Source of the DNA: Moniliophthora roreri
Taxonomy: Eukaryota; Basidiomycota; Agaricomycetes; Agaricales; Marasmiaceae
Assembly (NCBI GenBank): GCA_001466705.2
Contig: LATX02000023.1
Coordinates: 1-64,000, forward strand
Length of the DNA: 64,000 nt
Direction: 5' to 3'
The position numbers and the translations under genes are program-made. A model generated the notes under the pieces. That model was not told the DNA's origin. It did no database searches and saw only the letters and a list, made by a program, of their open reading frames with translations. Below, one piece after another: positions 33,531 to 44,766 of the stretch (within the stretch, counting starts at the first letter, position 1; each line of letters starts with the position of its first letter).

Positions 33531-33740
33531 ATAAGGCAAAGTAGCTAAGGACACTATAATTGAAGCTGCTTCCAGAAGGCAAAGGAATGAGGCAAAATTT
33601 ATTTGCAATATTCCAGGATGTGGTCAGACATTTACTGCTCAGCACAATCTGAAGAGTGTGTTCTTTTATCACTTATTTTGCATTCTATTCAAGGTACATT
33701 CAGATTAGAAGTGCCAACTGCTGGGCTAAAAGCTGCTTGT
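33531..33740 (+). pseudogene. Possible C2H2 zinc-finger relic
   Basis: The plus strand reads FICNIPGCGQTFTAQHNLK, which fits the first half of a classical C2H2 finger (C-x4-C, then Phe and Leu at the expected spacing). It is followed by an intron-like GTGTGT...TTCAAG and then VHSD and a stop, so the second His pair is lost. Only one finger remnant is visible and no full gene can be drawn. Confidence 0.35.
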
Positions 33741-35685
33741 TAGCATAGCCAAGCTATTAAGTGCTTCAACATGGCTTCTAAGCAGCTTAGCTAGTGTCAG
33801 TTTTCATAAATTCTGAACACTTTATGAGTGTGTCAGGAGATGTAAAAAATAATATAAATATATTGTAGATGTAGAATGGCATACTGAATCATAGGCTATA
33901 GGACAGGTATTGACATAGGGTGACTTTTAGCAGGTAGATATAATAATTACAAGGTTCAGGGCATCAAATAGTGCAGGGTTTGATAGTATATTGGGGTAGA
34001 TGTTAGCAAAATACTGAAAAAACCTGAAATTCAGATATAGATACTTCAGAATGTGATTCAATAGAGCAGAAGCTTATCTCTTGCAGGTGGGGGATACTAT
34101 ATATGTGTGTACAGTGGAAATGCACTATATACAGCCTAAGAATCTTTTCTGATTTACTACATGCAAATCTGTATTTTTATGGTTTTTAGTGATACTGCAG
34201 CTTAGAGAATAATTGAGGCAAGCTGAGGCATTGTCACACCATATCCTCTATCAAGGCCTATAAGCAGTAACCAGTAGGATAGGTGTGAGTTACAAAGCCA
34301 ATATGGCTGAGTGAGTATGTCAAGGTGGTGGAATTCAAGATGTATCCATACATGTATGGCAAGAATTTATATATCTCTGGTCACAGACTGGAAATCAAAA
34401 TAACCCAATTTGGTATTAAGATAAGATGTATTGTATACTCCTCACACTCTCCCCAGCCAAACCAGCAATAGACTGGTTTGAAAAAGGAATCAACCAAGAA
34501 GATGCAGCAGGGATGCAGGAATGAAGATATGTGTGCACTGGATTATAGGTCATTGGTAGTGTCAATAAGGGAAATGTGGGTTACCATGGCAAAGCTACTA
34601 GGATTGCTAGTATTAGTGCCTTGCATGACAACTCTCCCACTAGGCACAGCTACTAGGGTACAGGTATGCAATACTGCCACTAGACAAGCTGATTTTTTTT
34701 GTCTGCATGCCCATAAAAAGAGTTGCACTTTTCCCCATGTTCCAACTTGAGGACCTTCTGAACNCCAATGCAAAAAAGAGACAGCTTGCAGTTCTTGCCC
34801 AAAGGACATGTTCAATGTGTTGATGAACCATAAATGAGTCATAACGAGCTCATACTGAGGTATAGAGGTGGATTTTGAGGATGAGAAGGGACAAGAGAAG
34901 GAGATGGTGGGGACATGGTGGTGGAAGGGAAGAAAGGGAAGCTGGGGCAGTTGGAATTCTGAGGCAGCCTTTATGTGAAACGTTGGGGCATGCACAGACC
35001 AATTTAGAGCCAGTCAGGGTTTAGGGTTCTTGTGGGGTGTTTTCTTTTCATCACTGAGGGGTGCTGGAGGTATTGGGTACTTGAACAGTCTTGAGTGAGC
35101 AAAAGCTGGTCAAAAAGCAATGTTGTGTTTTTCAATCAACTCCAAGGAGGCCAGCAGCTGGGTCCAATGCTCTGAATCTCAGATCCCACATGTCCAACTT
35201 TTCAGCAACATTGACTGTTCCCATTAATATACCTAATCATGATGCATAATTGCTTGGATTTGAGTTGGAGTGTCAGTCTTGCAGTGTTTTTGGGCAAATC
35301 TGCTGGCAAATAGAGGTGTGTGGATCACTAGGATATAGGATATGCTTCTGGTTTTAACTTACAGAACTTGATATATTCTGTAGGAACTGTTCTGAGACCT
35401 TGTAACAAAGCTCAGGTGTTGTATTTATCAGTTACAGTTCTGCAGGGTTATAACCTGTTGTGGCAGTTATAAGGGGTTATAACCCTGTTTATGACTGGGG
35501 TTATATTCATAGTTATAACCTTCATTAACAGTCATAGGGGGTTATAACACACATTGTATTCTTAAGGCACAGTAACAGGGATTTATATACATGATTACAA
35601 CACTAATGAACTTGTAGGTAATGCACATCAGGCATTGTTTCCCCTGCTAACCTGCTATACCACTCTCTGGATTTTGCTGATATTT
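33741..35685. other. CpG-poor intergenic sequence with GTTATAAC cluster
   Basis: No convincing gene. The opposing ORFs near 34,478-34,995 lack recognisable domains and flank an N at 34,764. About 35,440-35,560 is dense in GTTATAAC-type palindromes (for example at 35,450, 35,486 and 35,512). Confidence 0.4.
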
Positions 35686-35689
35686 GAGG

Positions 35690-36190
35690 TTGATAGATTC
35701 TACACCACAACAAGTTCTCATTATGGTTTATCAAATGTTGCATACATAAACATGATTCATTAACAGGACATGCATTGATTGCAGATTGCAGATTAGTAGT
35801 GAGGGTCTACATCTTTTATTTTCTGGAAGGCTAGACTTGTTAGCATCAGCACATGTACACATGTGAAGGCTCTGACACACCTCCATTGCTCCAGTATTCC
35901 CTCTATTTTTCCTTTTTCATAATCTCCACCAGTCTAAACCAAGCCTCAGAAGGTGCATTGAGTTGCCTTGACCAGTGTTAATGGTGCTGACAAGGGTAGT
36001 GACTAGGTTTGGATGCTGCAAAGAGAACCAAGGTGGTGAGTTGAAAAAGAGTTGTGCAACAGCTTTTCTTCCTAATTTAGGGTTATTGCTGCATTAAGCA
36101 CCCACTGCCTGAAAAACTCTCTTTGGACACACATACATGATGAAAGGACCCATCTCCCAGTCCAAATCCCAGTTGTGTTTTCTAGACAAG
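35690..36190. repeat. CpG-depleted duplicate of 40,353-41,020
   Basis: This aligns with the segment at 40,353-41,020 through blocks such as GTGAGGGTCTACATC, TATTTTCTGGAAGGCTAGA and GATGAAAGGACCCATCTC. Nearly every CpG in the right copy is TpG or CpA here. Function is unknown. Confidence 0.75.
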
Positions 36191-36789
36191 CAGCAAGCAA
36201 GGCCCCAGCTGCAACTAGGCCTATGTGGGACTGAGTTCTACAGCCCAGAGGTGTCATCTATGCTACTGTAGCATTTCATTCATTTCAGATGTCATAGGTC
36301 ACAGGCCCCAAAATTTCCGAAATTTTTTGAGCCAGTCACAGGTGTCCAAGGGTCTATCCAAATGCTTGCAGCAAGTCACAAGTGCTAATGGTCTGAATTT
36401 GGCAGTTCTGGGTGCCAATATCCAAAACATTTTTAGCAGTCACAGACCACCAGCTCTCCATCCAAGAGATCACTTCTGAATGATGAGGTCACAGGTCACA
36501 TAGCCATTCAAAATGAATAAAATGCTACAGTATTTCTCAGACTGATCCCTCAGGAAGCTTCCAGGGGCCTGTTCAATGCTGAATCCCTTATCTAATAATG
36601 CCCACCAAAATCTTATCCAGCCTAACAAGAAGTGGTCAACAAGTGGTCTGAGTCAAAGTTCCTTGTTTTTCAACTATCAGCAAAAAACTTGAGGCCAACA
36701 TAATTTACCATCATCATATCTACTTATACAGAGAATTTTTGAGAATTTCCAAGATATCCATGTTGCAACATTCAGGTGTTCCCAGACCC
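36191..36789. other. Spacer with AGTCACAGG-type short repeats
   Basis: 36,290-36,500 has several GTCACAGGT/GTCACAAGT/GTCACAGACC words spaced 40-60 bp apart, a weak tandem pattern. No gene is supported. Confidence 0.4.
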
Positions 36790-37412
36790 TTATTCATCAA
36801 CATGGGAAAACTGGAAGGTCTCCTCTGGTAGGTAGAAGGGCAGTTCAGACAACCCAACTGTCAATTATTGGCACAGAATCTTCAAAGCAATGAAGTCATG
36901 AATATGCATTGCTTATTTGTAGATCTATACTCACCTGGTCCTCTGACTCTGGGTCTTTAGGAGCAACCCAGCCATCATAGCATTCTAAAGTTGTAATACT
37001 AAGCAAAAATTGCATGTCAATTTTTCATGATCTAGGTAGAGAGACATGACACATACACATAACTATCTTTGCCTCCCTGCTCATCAGGTATGATATACCA
37101 GGTGTCAGGATCAGGTTTCAAAGCCCTTACAAAGATTTTGTTATCAACCTGAGTGGCCTCAGTAAAGGAACCAACAGGCTTCTCAATTCTAATAATATAG
37201 CGATTGTTGTCCAAGTCAATGTTTTCAATCAACCACTGTAAAAACAATCAGTAATTTCTAGGCTGATGCTAAGCAAAGCTATAACAAACCTTAGGGGCTT
37301 GGACACCTCCAGGAAGCACAATAACATGCTGTGGAATGGGTGATTTTTCATCTGAATGGCCAATGTATTCCCCATGGTTTTGAATGTAGTAGAGACCACT
37401 TTTGAGAGGCAT
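36790..37412 (-). CDS. I66-family (cospin-like) serine protease inhibitor
   Basis: Cospin-type inhibitors are small cytosolic beta-trefoil proteins of basidiomycetes that inhibit trypsin-like proteases and are thought to act against fungal grazers. Exons (complement): 37,290-37,412, 37,057-37,235, 36,935-36,998 and about 36,790-36,857. The start MPLKSGLYYIQN matches the typical G-x-Y-x-I-x-N opening. VIVLPGGVQAPKWLIEN, DTWYIIPDEQG and GWVAPKDPES follow in the family's order, and total length (about 144 residues) fits. Donor and acceptor sites are canonical for introns 1 and 2. The last junction is one base out of frame for the expected C-terminus (LPFYLPEETFQF), so there is a sequencing error, unusual splice or recent frameshift. 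There is no signal peptide, as is usual for the family. Confidence 0.7.
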
Positions 37413-39460
37413 GCTTGAAGAATCAATGGGAAGTTGAGAACTCTAGTAGAGCTTGAGGGATTATTCACTCATCCAGGGTCCTTATATCATCACAAAAATT
37501 GACAGGCTGCTGCAACAGGTTACAGGGTGTTACCATGAAATGCAACAGCCTGTAATTGTTCTAGATAGGTACATCATAGTCAGAATGTTATGTATTTATT
37601 TCATAGTAATATACTTAAGTTACATATCTGATATAATGCCTTGTAATAATTACAGGGCATTATAACATATTGCAGGCATTATATTGAGTTGCACATGTTA
37701 TGTTGAATTCCAGAGATTATATTGTGTTATGTAGCATACCATTGGAATATAAGGGGTTGCATGAGTGATGCAGTGTCGCTATCAGGTGAGGAAAACAAAA
37801 TAAATTGGGTGATCACATGCCTGAAGACCCCTCCAAAGCAGACCTTAAATTCCAACATGTGGCAAATTTTCAAACTCTGCTTCTTTCTTCTTAACCACCA
37901 CCATCATCTCCACCATCATCTCCACCATCATCCCCACCACTGTCTCCACCATTGTCATCCCCACTATCACCATCTCCACCACTGATGCCCACACCACCAA
38001 CAACACCAACACTATTCTTGATGCCAGCAACACACTCAACAACATTCCTCAATACTGTTTGATGCATCACTGCCAGCAACACAACTAACATCATGTGCCA
38101 TATCACCACTCTCACTGCTGCCAACACCATGCTCAATGCCAAAGCCCTTGACAGCATTCCCCAATAACACTGATGCTGTCTGATGCATCACTATCATTGT
38201 CCTCAACATCATGTGCCATGTTGCTGCTCTCACTGCTGCTGATGCTATCAACAATGTCTGTCAATGTGTTAGGACTATGTGGGAGGAACAGGAAGCATGG
38301 CCGAACGACTAGGGAAAGTCATGTGAGGAGTACCATACACAGGTGTGTTTGCTGAAGCTATTGGCAACAGCCCTACTGCCTATGGCAAGGAGTCACATGA
38401 GATGAGGGGTCTCATGCAAGGAGTGATTCAGACAGAAGATTGCGTAGAACAATGTTAATCTTCTACTTGGGTATTGCAGTATTATACATGCATCTTATAT
38501 ACTAAGTAGACTATGGCAATGAGGCCAGCACATGTACCTACATGAGGACTTTGTGGAACATGCTGCAAGAGAGTGTGCTGCAGGTATAGAATTGCAGAGA
38601 ACAGAAGGAACACAAGGGTAGGAACGTGTATGCAGGGTTAGCCGCCCCAATACCTTATACAAGGGTTCTCAGCCAAGAAGTATGGGTGTAACACAATGCC
38701 ACCAACACTCCAGCTACACCCATTGGTAACATGAGTACTCAGATGCCATCTGAAAGAAGGTATGTCTCTAATAGCTCATCTTATAACATAGATTCTTACA
38801 TCTTCAAGCCTAGGTCCAACAAGTCAAATCCTATGTTGTGTATGATCAAACTCACTCTATTATCAGTGCCCTTATATGACCATATAAGGTCTGCCTCCAT
38901 CATTTGCTCTTCTATCTCATTTACTAATGATACTGTCTTAGGTTCTTCAATCACCAGTGTTGCTCTCCATGACATATGGTTCGGTAAGTTTGCTCTTATG
39001 GATTTTTCTCTAGTAACATATTTACTCATTCTTACCTTTAGACACCTGTCCACTGTGAATATGGAGGTTGTAGCAGGGGATTCCAGGGTTGTACAGATAT
39101 CATTGTTGCTAGTAATACTTTACTCTGTATATATGTATGTACTTGGAGTCAATATATGATTCTTTTCCCTGTTCATTTGGATTGAATTGAAGCAGGGCTG
39201 CATCTAGGATTAGCAATACATTGTAGAACACATATAACACAATATACCACCTGTAACACAGTATATTGCCTGTAATGTAATATAACACCTACATCTCATT
39301 GCAATCCCTGTAATGTCCTGCCTCATGTTGTGGGTCTTACAACACCATGTAGCCTTGTTATAAAGGGCATAATAATTATATGCCATTGTATAAGGTATGT
39401 ATCATGTTACATACCATCCTATCAGTGTTGTAACCTCTTGTCAGTTTTGGTGATGATATG
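37413..39460. other. CpG-poor spacer with CCACCATCAT microsatellite and imperfect tandem repeats
   Basis: 37,895-37,985 is a (CCACCATCAT)-type microsatellite. 38,050-38,270 has imperfect units of about 110 bp, each with TGATGCATCACT and CATCATGTGCCAT. 37,490-37,720 and 39,200-39,440 carry further TTATAAC/TGTAAC clusters. ORFs across the microsatellite are Gly/Asp or His strings caused by it. Confidence 0.5.
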
Positions 39461-40352
39461 AAAGACCCGCACTCCTATCCCATTTTCATCTTCAAGTTCA
39501 TTAATCCCTTTTAGCCATCCACTATTCAGAATGACTTACTAACCTTGAAAGACAGAACGGTCCTCTGAGGGATATAATGCTTTTGGTCTGTCCATCGACC
39601 TTGCGTCTGCCATCTTCGCACTCCATAAGCACCCCAAGATCAAAATGTGTCTGTTTCATTGTGAGTGAGCTCATTCACTTCTCTCGAGCAGCAAGTATGG
39701 ACGTACGCATGTCGCCGTAATCGTTCAGAGTCAGACGAGCAACCCATACGTTATGGATAAGGACAAATGTATCCTTAATGGTGCTGCACTTTGTATAGCA
39801 GTGTCCAAATACACATACAGGGCAATCCCTACATCGGCTCAACGCAAGACTTTGCGGGACTGCACCGAACAGGTATAGAGATATGCATTCTGTCTGTCGG
39901 TCTGGGTCACGAGCTTCAGACAAGTCTCACCCAGGGCCGCAGGAGGACTGATGCCTCCATTCGACTTTACGTGGTAGAATGTGATGCTTCCGAACACTTG
40001 ACTAGTTACACAATCCTTCAAAGCCTCGTGATGATTCGTGAGCCGAATGAACTCGCGGCTCGATGCAAACGAGCGATTATGTCTTGCGGTGCTTCGAATG
40101 GAAAGGTAGGAGACGTTCAGTCCTCCTTTTCTCCCAAGCGATGACAAAACATGTTCCTGTCAAGCATTTGGGGGTACGCATTACCTGCGATTTCCCCAAC
40201 TTTCAGCCCTGATGGAGAGATGAACGGGATCCGAACCTTCAAGGGGGTGAATTGGCCCAGTTTCCTTTTGCATAGACATAATATCATTGACACCCAGCAT
40301 ATTCTATGCAGAAAGAGGGCTAGTTCACTCGTGTGTCGCGGAAGGTTTGAAG
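39461..40352 (-). other. Possible multi-exon gene, unrecognised
   Basis: CpG content is normal from here on. The minus strand has two overlapping open stretches (40,147-39,839 and 39,923-39,675). They read ITFYHVKSNGGISPP and then CPVCVFGHCYTKC with HNVWVARLTLNDYG. A splice between them is possible. I recognise no domain. The regular hydrophobic pattern is compatible with a real protein, but the evidence is weak. Confidence 0.25.
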
Positions 40353-41020
40353 TTGATGGATTCTATACCACGAGAAGGACTCGTTCATCGAACGTTGCAA
40401 AGGTAAATGTGATTTATTGACAGGACATGAATTAATTGCAGAGTGCAGATCAGTAGTGAGGGTCTACATCCTCTATTTTCTGGAAGGCTAGAGTTATTAG
40501 CGTAAGCACACGTACAATTGTGAAGGGTCTGACTCACCTCCGTCGCTGCGGTATTCCCTCTATTCTTCCTTTTTCGTAATTTCCATCAGTCTAATCCAAG
40601 CCTCAGAAGACGATCTTGACTTGTCTTGACCGGTGCCAACGGCGTTGACAAAGATTAGTGACCAGGAGTGGATGGTGACGGTGCGAAGGGAACCAAAGTG
40701 GTGAGTTGAAAAGAGAACAACAGCTTTTTTTTCCCGATTTGGGGGACATCGCCGCGTTAGCTTAAGCGCCCACCATCCGAACAAACTTGTCGTTTGCTTT
40801 TCTTCCTATGGTGCGGGTCTGTATATATATGGCCTCACTCCCTGTGTAGACGATAGTGTACAGTAAGTAGCAACAATGCATTATTCATGTAAGATTCAGA
40901 GTCACTGTTTCTGACGACCATATGGACTAGCCTAGGGTCTGGATAATGAGTAGGCTCCAGGGACGAACATACACGATGAAAGGACCCATCTCTCGGTCCG
41001 AATCCCGATTGTGTAGCGAG
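40353..41020. repeat. CpG-rich duplicate of 35,690-36,190
   Basis: This is the less mutated member of the duplicated pair and retains its CpGs. It includes about 120 bp (40,790-40,930) that has no counterpart in the left copy. There is no recognised coding function. Confidence 0.7.
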
Positions 41021-41227
41021 GGGAGTATACATACCGTTGAAGTCGGGATTGTTATCAGCGTCGTTCAGACCGGTCTAAGAAAGAAGGCACCTTCAAAAAG
41101 TTGAGAAACGAACGAACGAAAGTCGATTATGGTTCTAGACATCTAACAATGATTGTCTGGTAGAGTAAGGAACGGTAATCGCAAAGAATTTTAATCGAGT
41201 GTCTCAGGCAAAAAAAGAATAAAGCTT

Positions 41228-42585
41228 CTATAGGAGCGGTGTCCAGGGAACGTCCGAAGTCACATTATGGAACCTCTCATACTCCAACGAAGCCAGTATA
41301 AACGCTCCGATGCCCAACGGACTGTTGTAGAACAATGGTTGGCCGACATAGTACTGCACGTCAACGATATTAGTCACAGCGAAAATGATGAAAGTACAAG
41401 AAAGCCACGCACCTCATACGACGCTGTCGAATTCAAGCTACACACCGTAACCGTACCATTCCACCCCAACGTTCCATTCCCATTCTTCACCACAAACCTA
41501 TCCACGAGCATTTCATACGCCTTTCCTGCTACATCCGTATACCTCGACGCGTTCTTATTATCCACCTTTTGCGTCGCATTCGTTCCATCTTGCAAGTATC
41601 CCAGCCTGGAACCCTTGAACAGCGAATAAACAAACATCGCTGTCCCACTAGACTCGATATAATTCCCTTCCTTGCCCGGTTCATCAATGACTTGCCACCA
41701 CCCTCCAGAATCCCGATCGACATTCTTCACCAGCGCATCAACCAAACACTTGAACTTTTCCTGAAGATCAGGCCACCCAACAAGCGCATCACCGCTCAAC
41801 ATCCCACTCTGCGCCCAAATATTAAGATACTCGAGGGTATCCACCAACGCCATGGCATACCACCCCAAACTCCTCCCCCACACATGCGGACTCGCACCCG
41901 TCTCTGGATTCGCCCAAACCGCCGTTTTGGACGCGTCATACCCATGAACGAGCAACCCTGTCCTATTATCCCGACAATGTTCCCAAAGCAAATCAAACTG
42001 CTTGATCACATCCGCCAAAATAGCCGTTACGTTCCCATTCTCATGCTTTACCGCATAGGGCACATAAAACGGCGCAAAAGAGTACATCCCATCGAGATAC
42101 GACCAATTCGAGTAAACGTTGTAATACCATAAACCACCCTGGTCGTTCCTAGGTTGAAGATGGATAGATTCATGTAATGCTTGGAATGCACGACCGTATT
42201 TCTCCTTGTCGTCTTGCGTTTCTTCGAATTTGTTTAACAAGCCATTGCCGACTGAGAATCGATCGAGAGGGTATCCAATGTCTTTTTGAGCGTCGGAAAC
42301 GGGGAAAACGGCAGAGCTGATCATGTCGGTGAGGTATTCGTTGTAAGTGGAGGTGTATCTGTCGCCTGGGTATTGATGAACTAGTTTTGTAAAGGCTTTT
42401 TGGAGGATACCGGATTGGAGGAGTTCGCTGGGACCGCCGGTGCCGGTTATGATGCCTTGTTGGCGGGTATAGGTGCTATAGGCCATTTGGAGGGAGTAGT
42501 TCCCTGAGATGTAGTTTGAAGTGGAAGTGGCATAGGTGAGGGAAGAAAGGAGGAAAGTGAAGGAGAGTGATAGTTTGATCTTCAT
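41228..42585 (-). CDS. GH105 unsaturated rhamnogalacturonyl/glucuronyl hydrolase, secreted
   Basis: GH105/GH88-type enzymes remove the unsaturated uronic acid left at the non-reducing end by pectin or related polysaccharide lyases. Exons (complement) 41,413-42,585 and 41,228-41,353, joined by a 59-bp GTGCGT...GTGCAG intron, give 432 residues. A signal peptide is visible (MKIKLSLSFTFLLSSLTYA). The (alpha/alpha)6-barrel motifs are present: NWSYLDGMYSFAPFY with the likely catalytic Asp, SPHVWGRSLGWYAMALVDTL, DSGGWWQVIDEPG and YIESSGTAMFVYSLFKG. The second exon restores the family C-terminus (YYVGQPLLYNS...GAFILASLEYE). Several N-x-S/T sites agree with secretion. It is divergent from the AA9-like gene 2.2 kb away; a plant-cell-wall role for both is an inference. 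Confidence 0.92.
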
Positions 42586-44657
42586 CGTTGCTGCTGAATA
42601 AGTTGTCAGTGGATGGATGGCGAGTTAACTGGAGTTGACAATGTTACCTTGCGCCAAAGTTGTGCGCCAACGGCGGGTATGAAGCAACTTCCTTTTCTTT
42701 AATGTCTGACTGTGCAAAACATGTGATCACCGAGCGGAGGCGGTATGTTTAACATAGTTTCGGAGATCGGTTTAGCCTTGAATATTTCATCGTCATCGAC
42801 CGAAGACGTCAACCGGCTTCGGGAGGGATGAAGAGAATCAGTAAGGAGCGCTATACACATACCAAAGAGAAGCTCACCAGCATCACCGAACAACAAACAA
42901 GAACTCTCGAGCAACATCATGGTCGTTGTGGACAACAGGACTTTTTTCTCTTTCCCACGTCATCGTCGGGACTCGGTATCTGTGCTCAACCGGGTGTTCC
43001 GACCCTTTAAGAAAAAAAATTCAACCTTGTAACTTGGAGTTTGAGCACCTTTCTGGCGCTACTCCTGACGGAAGTATGTAGAGCTCCACCTGTTGCGAAG
43101 CGAAAACCGTGTCGACGTCAGCGCATGCTGTACTTTGGAACGTTGAAGTGAATTTTTCAACTCGGCTCCATTTGATGCGTATCATTATGCTAATTTTAGA
43201 ACGTGTGTGGAAGGGGTGAAGGTGTGAAGGTGTTGAAATTTACTCCTTTGGGTTGGAAGCGAAAGAGGAAGGCTTGTGGAAGAATATGAAAAGGACGATC
43301 GCCGAGCCCTTGGCGCCCTGGTAACGATGTTGTTGCTAGGCTACGGCTACGGAGAAGACGTCAACATTGCGACCGTGTCGCATGTTAGGCTGCGATGCCG
43401 TGGTGTTGAAACGTTGAGGTCATTTCGGTCCAGTATGTAGTGTTTTATGAAACTAGTACATAGGCAGTTGCAAGCCCACATTATAATAAAGGACTGGTTG
43501 CAAATGAGCGTTTCCGCGGCGAAAACCAGAGCTTAAAGGATCGGAGTTGCGTACACAGTAAACTTGAAACTCCATTTTCGAAGAGATGCTACGCGTCGAA
43601 AGGATTCCGCGAGACTAGCAACTTGCTTCTAGAATATAGATATGAAGTAGCCCCATGCGAAGAGGCGTACACTTGAGGACTTGCATCCCAACTAGAACCC
43701 GCACTCGTTTCACGCCGGCAAAGTCATCCGCTGTCCAAGTAGAATGATTCATGAAGTAATATTATTTGCGCTCACCGTCACTGTCAGTTTTGCATATGTC
43801 AACTATGCCGCGATACGATCCTCCCCCCAAAGTAAAGTGGAGTGCCCCCCACCCAAAACAGCCAGTCAGAACCCTCTGGATCCGTGGGTTACGAGGCGAA
43901 GCTTGTAGATAGACTTTTCTGGAAATGCGATTCAAATTGAGAAAGGGAGTAGGTGTACGTGGATTCTTATATGAGTCTATTTTTTTTTTTTTGTAACCAG
44001 GTAATGATGATCAAACGATGCTACGTGAGCGGTGATTCGGGATTCTGGGAACATGTTGAAGGGTAGGGGTAAGGTGATAGGCACCGTCGTCGTAGCCAAG
44101 AGCGGTACACGTAGAGTGATACTCATGAATGAATTGAAAGGGTTATGTTGCCCGAGCAGGTTGGCTGCGGTAAATGAGGATCCAGCCCAGGGTCAATGGA
44201 CATCTCATCAGGAACCAAGAAAAAAGCGTTAATGACTCTGAGGAGTAGTGATTACGCAAAAAGTAAAATTTCTGTCTGTCGAGCTAAACTCCTAAAAGGG
44301 TTGGGGTGTTAAGTGCACGAGAGACGAGAGTGACTGAGAATATTAATGATTCGTGCGTGTACACAGTCACTGTCAACGGTCCAAGGAACAAGGCAAGAGA
44401 ACAAGAGAACAAGAGACAACAGGGAAACCGATGGCCCAACTGATGGCAGGGCCACGAGTTGTTCCGGGCGCCGGAAAATTACCATAAGGAACAGACAATT
44501 GCCGGCCGAGATCATTGATTTAGACCGGCGGATAGCAACGAAACCAAATATATTTGTGCTAGGTTTTCTGCTCTTAACCATCACCAAACCTTTTACACCC
44601 GCTTCAATTCCCCTCTCCACCCCTTCACCCACCCCCACGTCACAATCTCGACTCTCG
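42586..44657. other. Intergenic region between divergent GH105 and AA9-like genes
   Basis: 2.1 kb shared upstream region. No third gene is supported; the ORFs are short and lack domains. It contains short A and T runs (43,010; 43,981-43,993). Confidence 0.5.
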
Positions 44658-44666
44658 TTTATAAAC
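44658..44666 (+). promoter_or_regulatory. TATA-like box of the AA9-like gene
   Basis: TTTATAAAC lies about 100 bp upstream of the ATG at 44,767 and is followed by a pyrimidine-rich stretch (TCTTTTCTCCC) suitable for a fungal transcription start. Confidence 0.5.
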
Positions 44667-44766
44667 AGAGTCCTCTACACAGTCTTTTCTCCCTAGCGGG
44701 TTGTACTTGAATCTCACCTTCTTTTATCACGACCGCCAACCAAAACTAGAACAACAATTTTCAAAT

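Noticed and set aside
34478..34995. Opposed 90- and 150-codon ORFs
   Set aside because: They overlap each other, span an N and show no recognisable domain.
37891..38157. Gly/Asp-rich minus-strand ORF and His-rich plus-strand ORF
   Set aside because: Both are translations of a CCACCATCAT microsatellite and imperfect tandem repeats, with no start context or domain.
1..39450. CRISPR array or bacterial mobile island
   Set aside because: No regularly spaced short repeats with unique spacers; introns, LTR elements and fungal families make this a eukaryotic sequence.
41569..42132. 187-codon plus-strand ORF
   Set aside because: Antisense shadow of the GH105 coding sequence.
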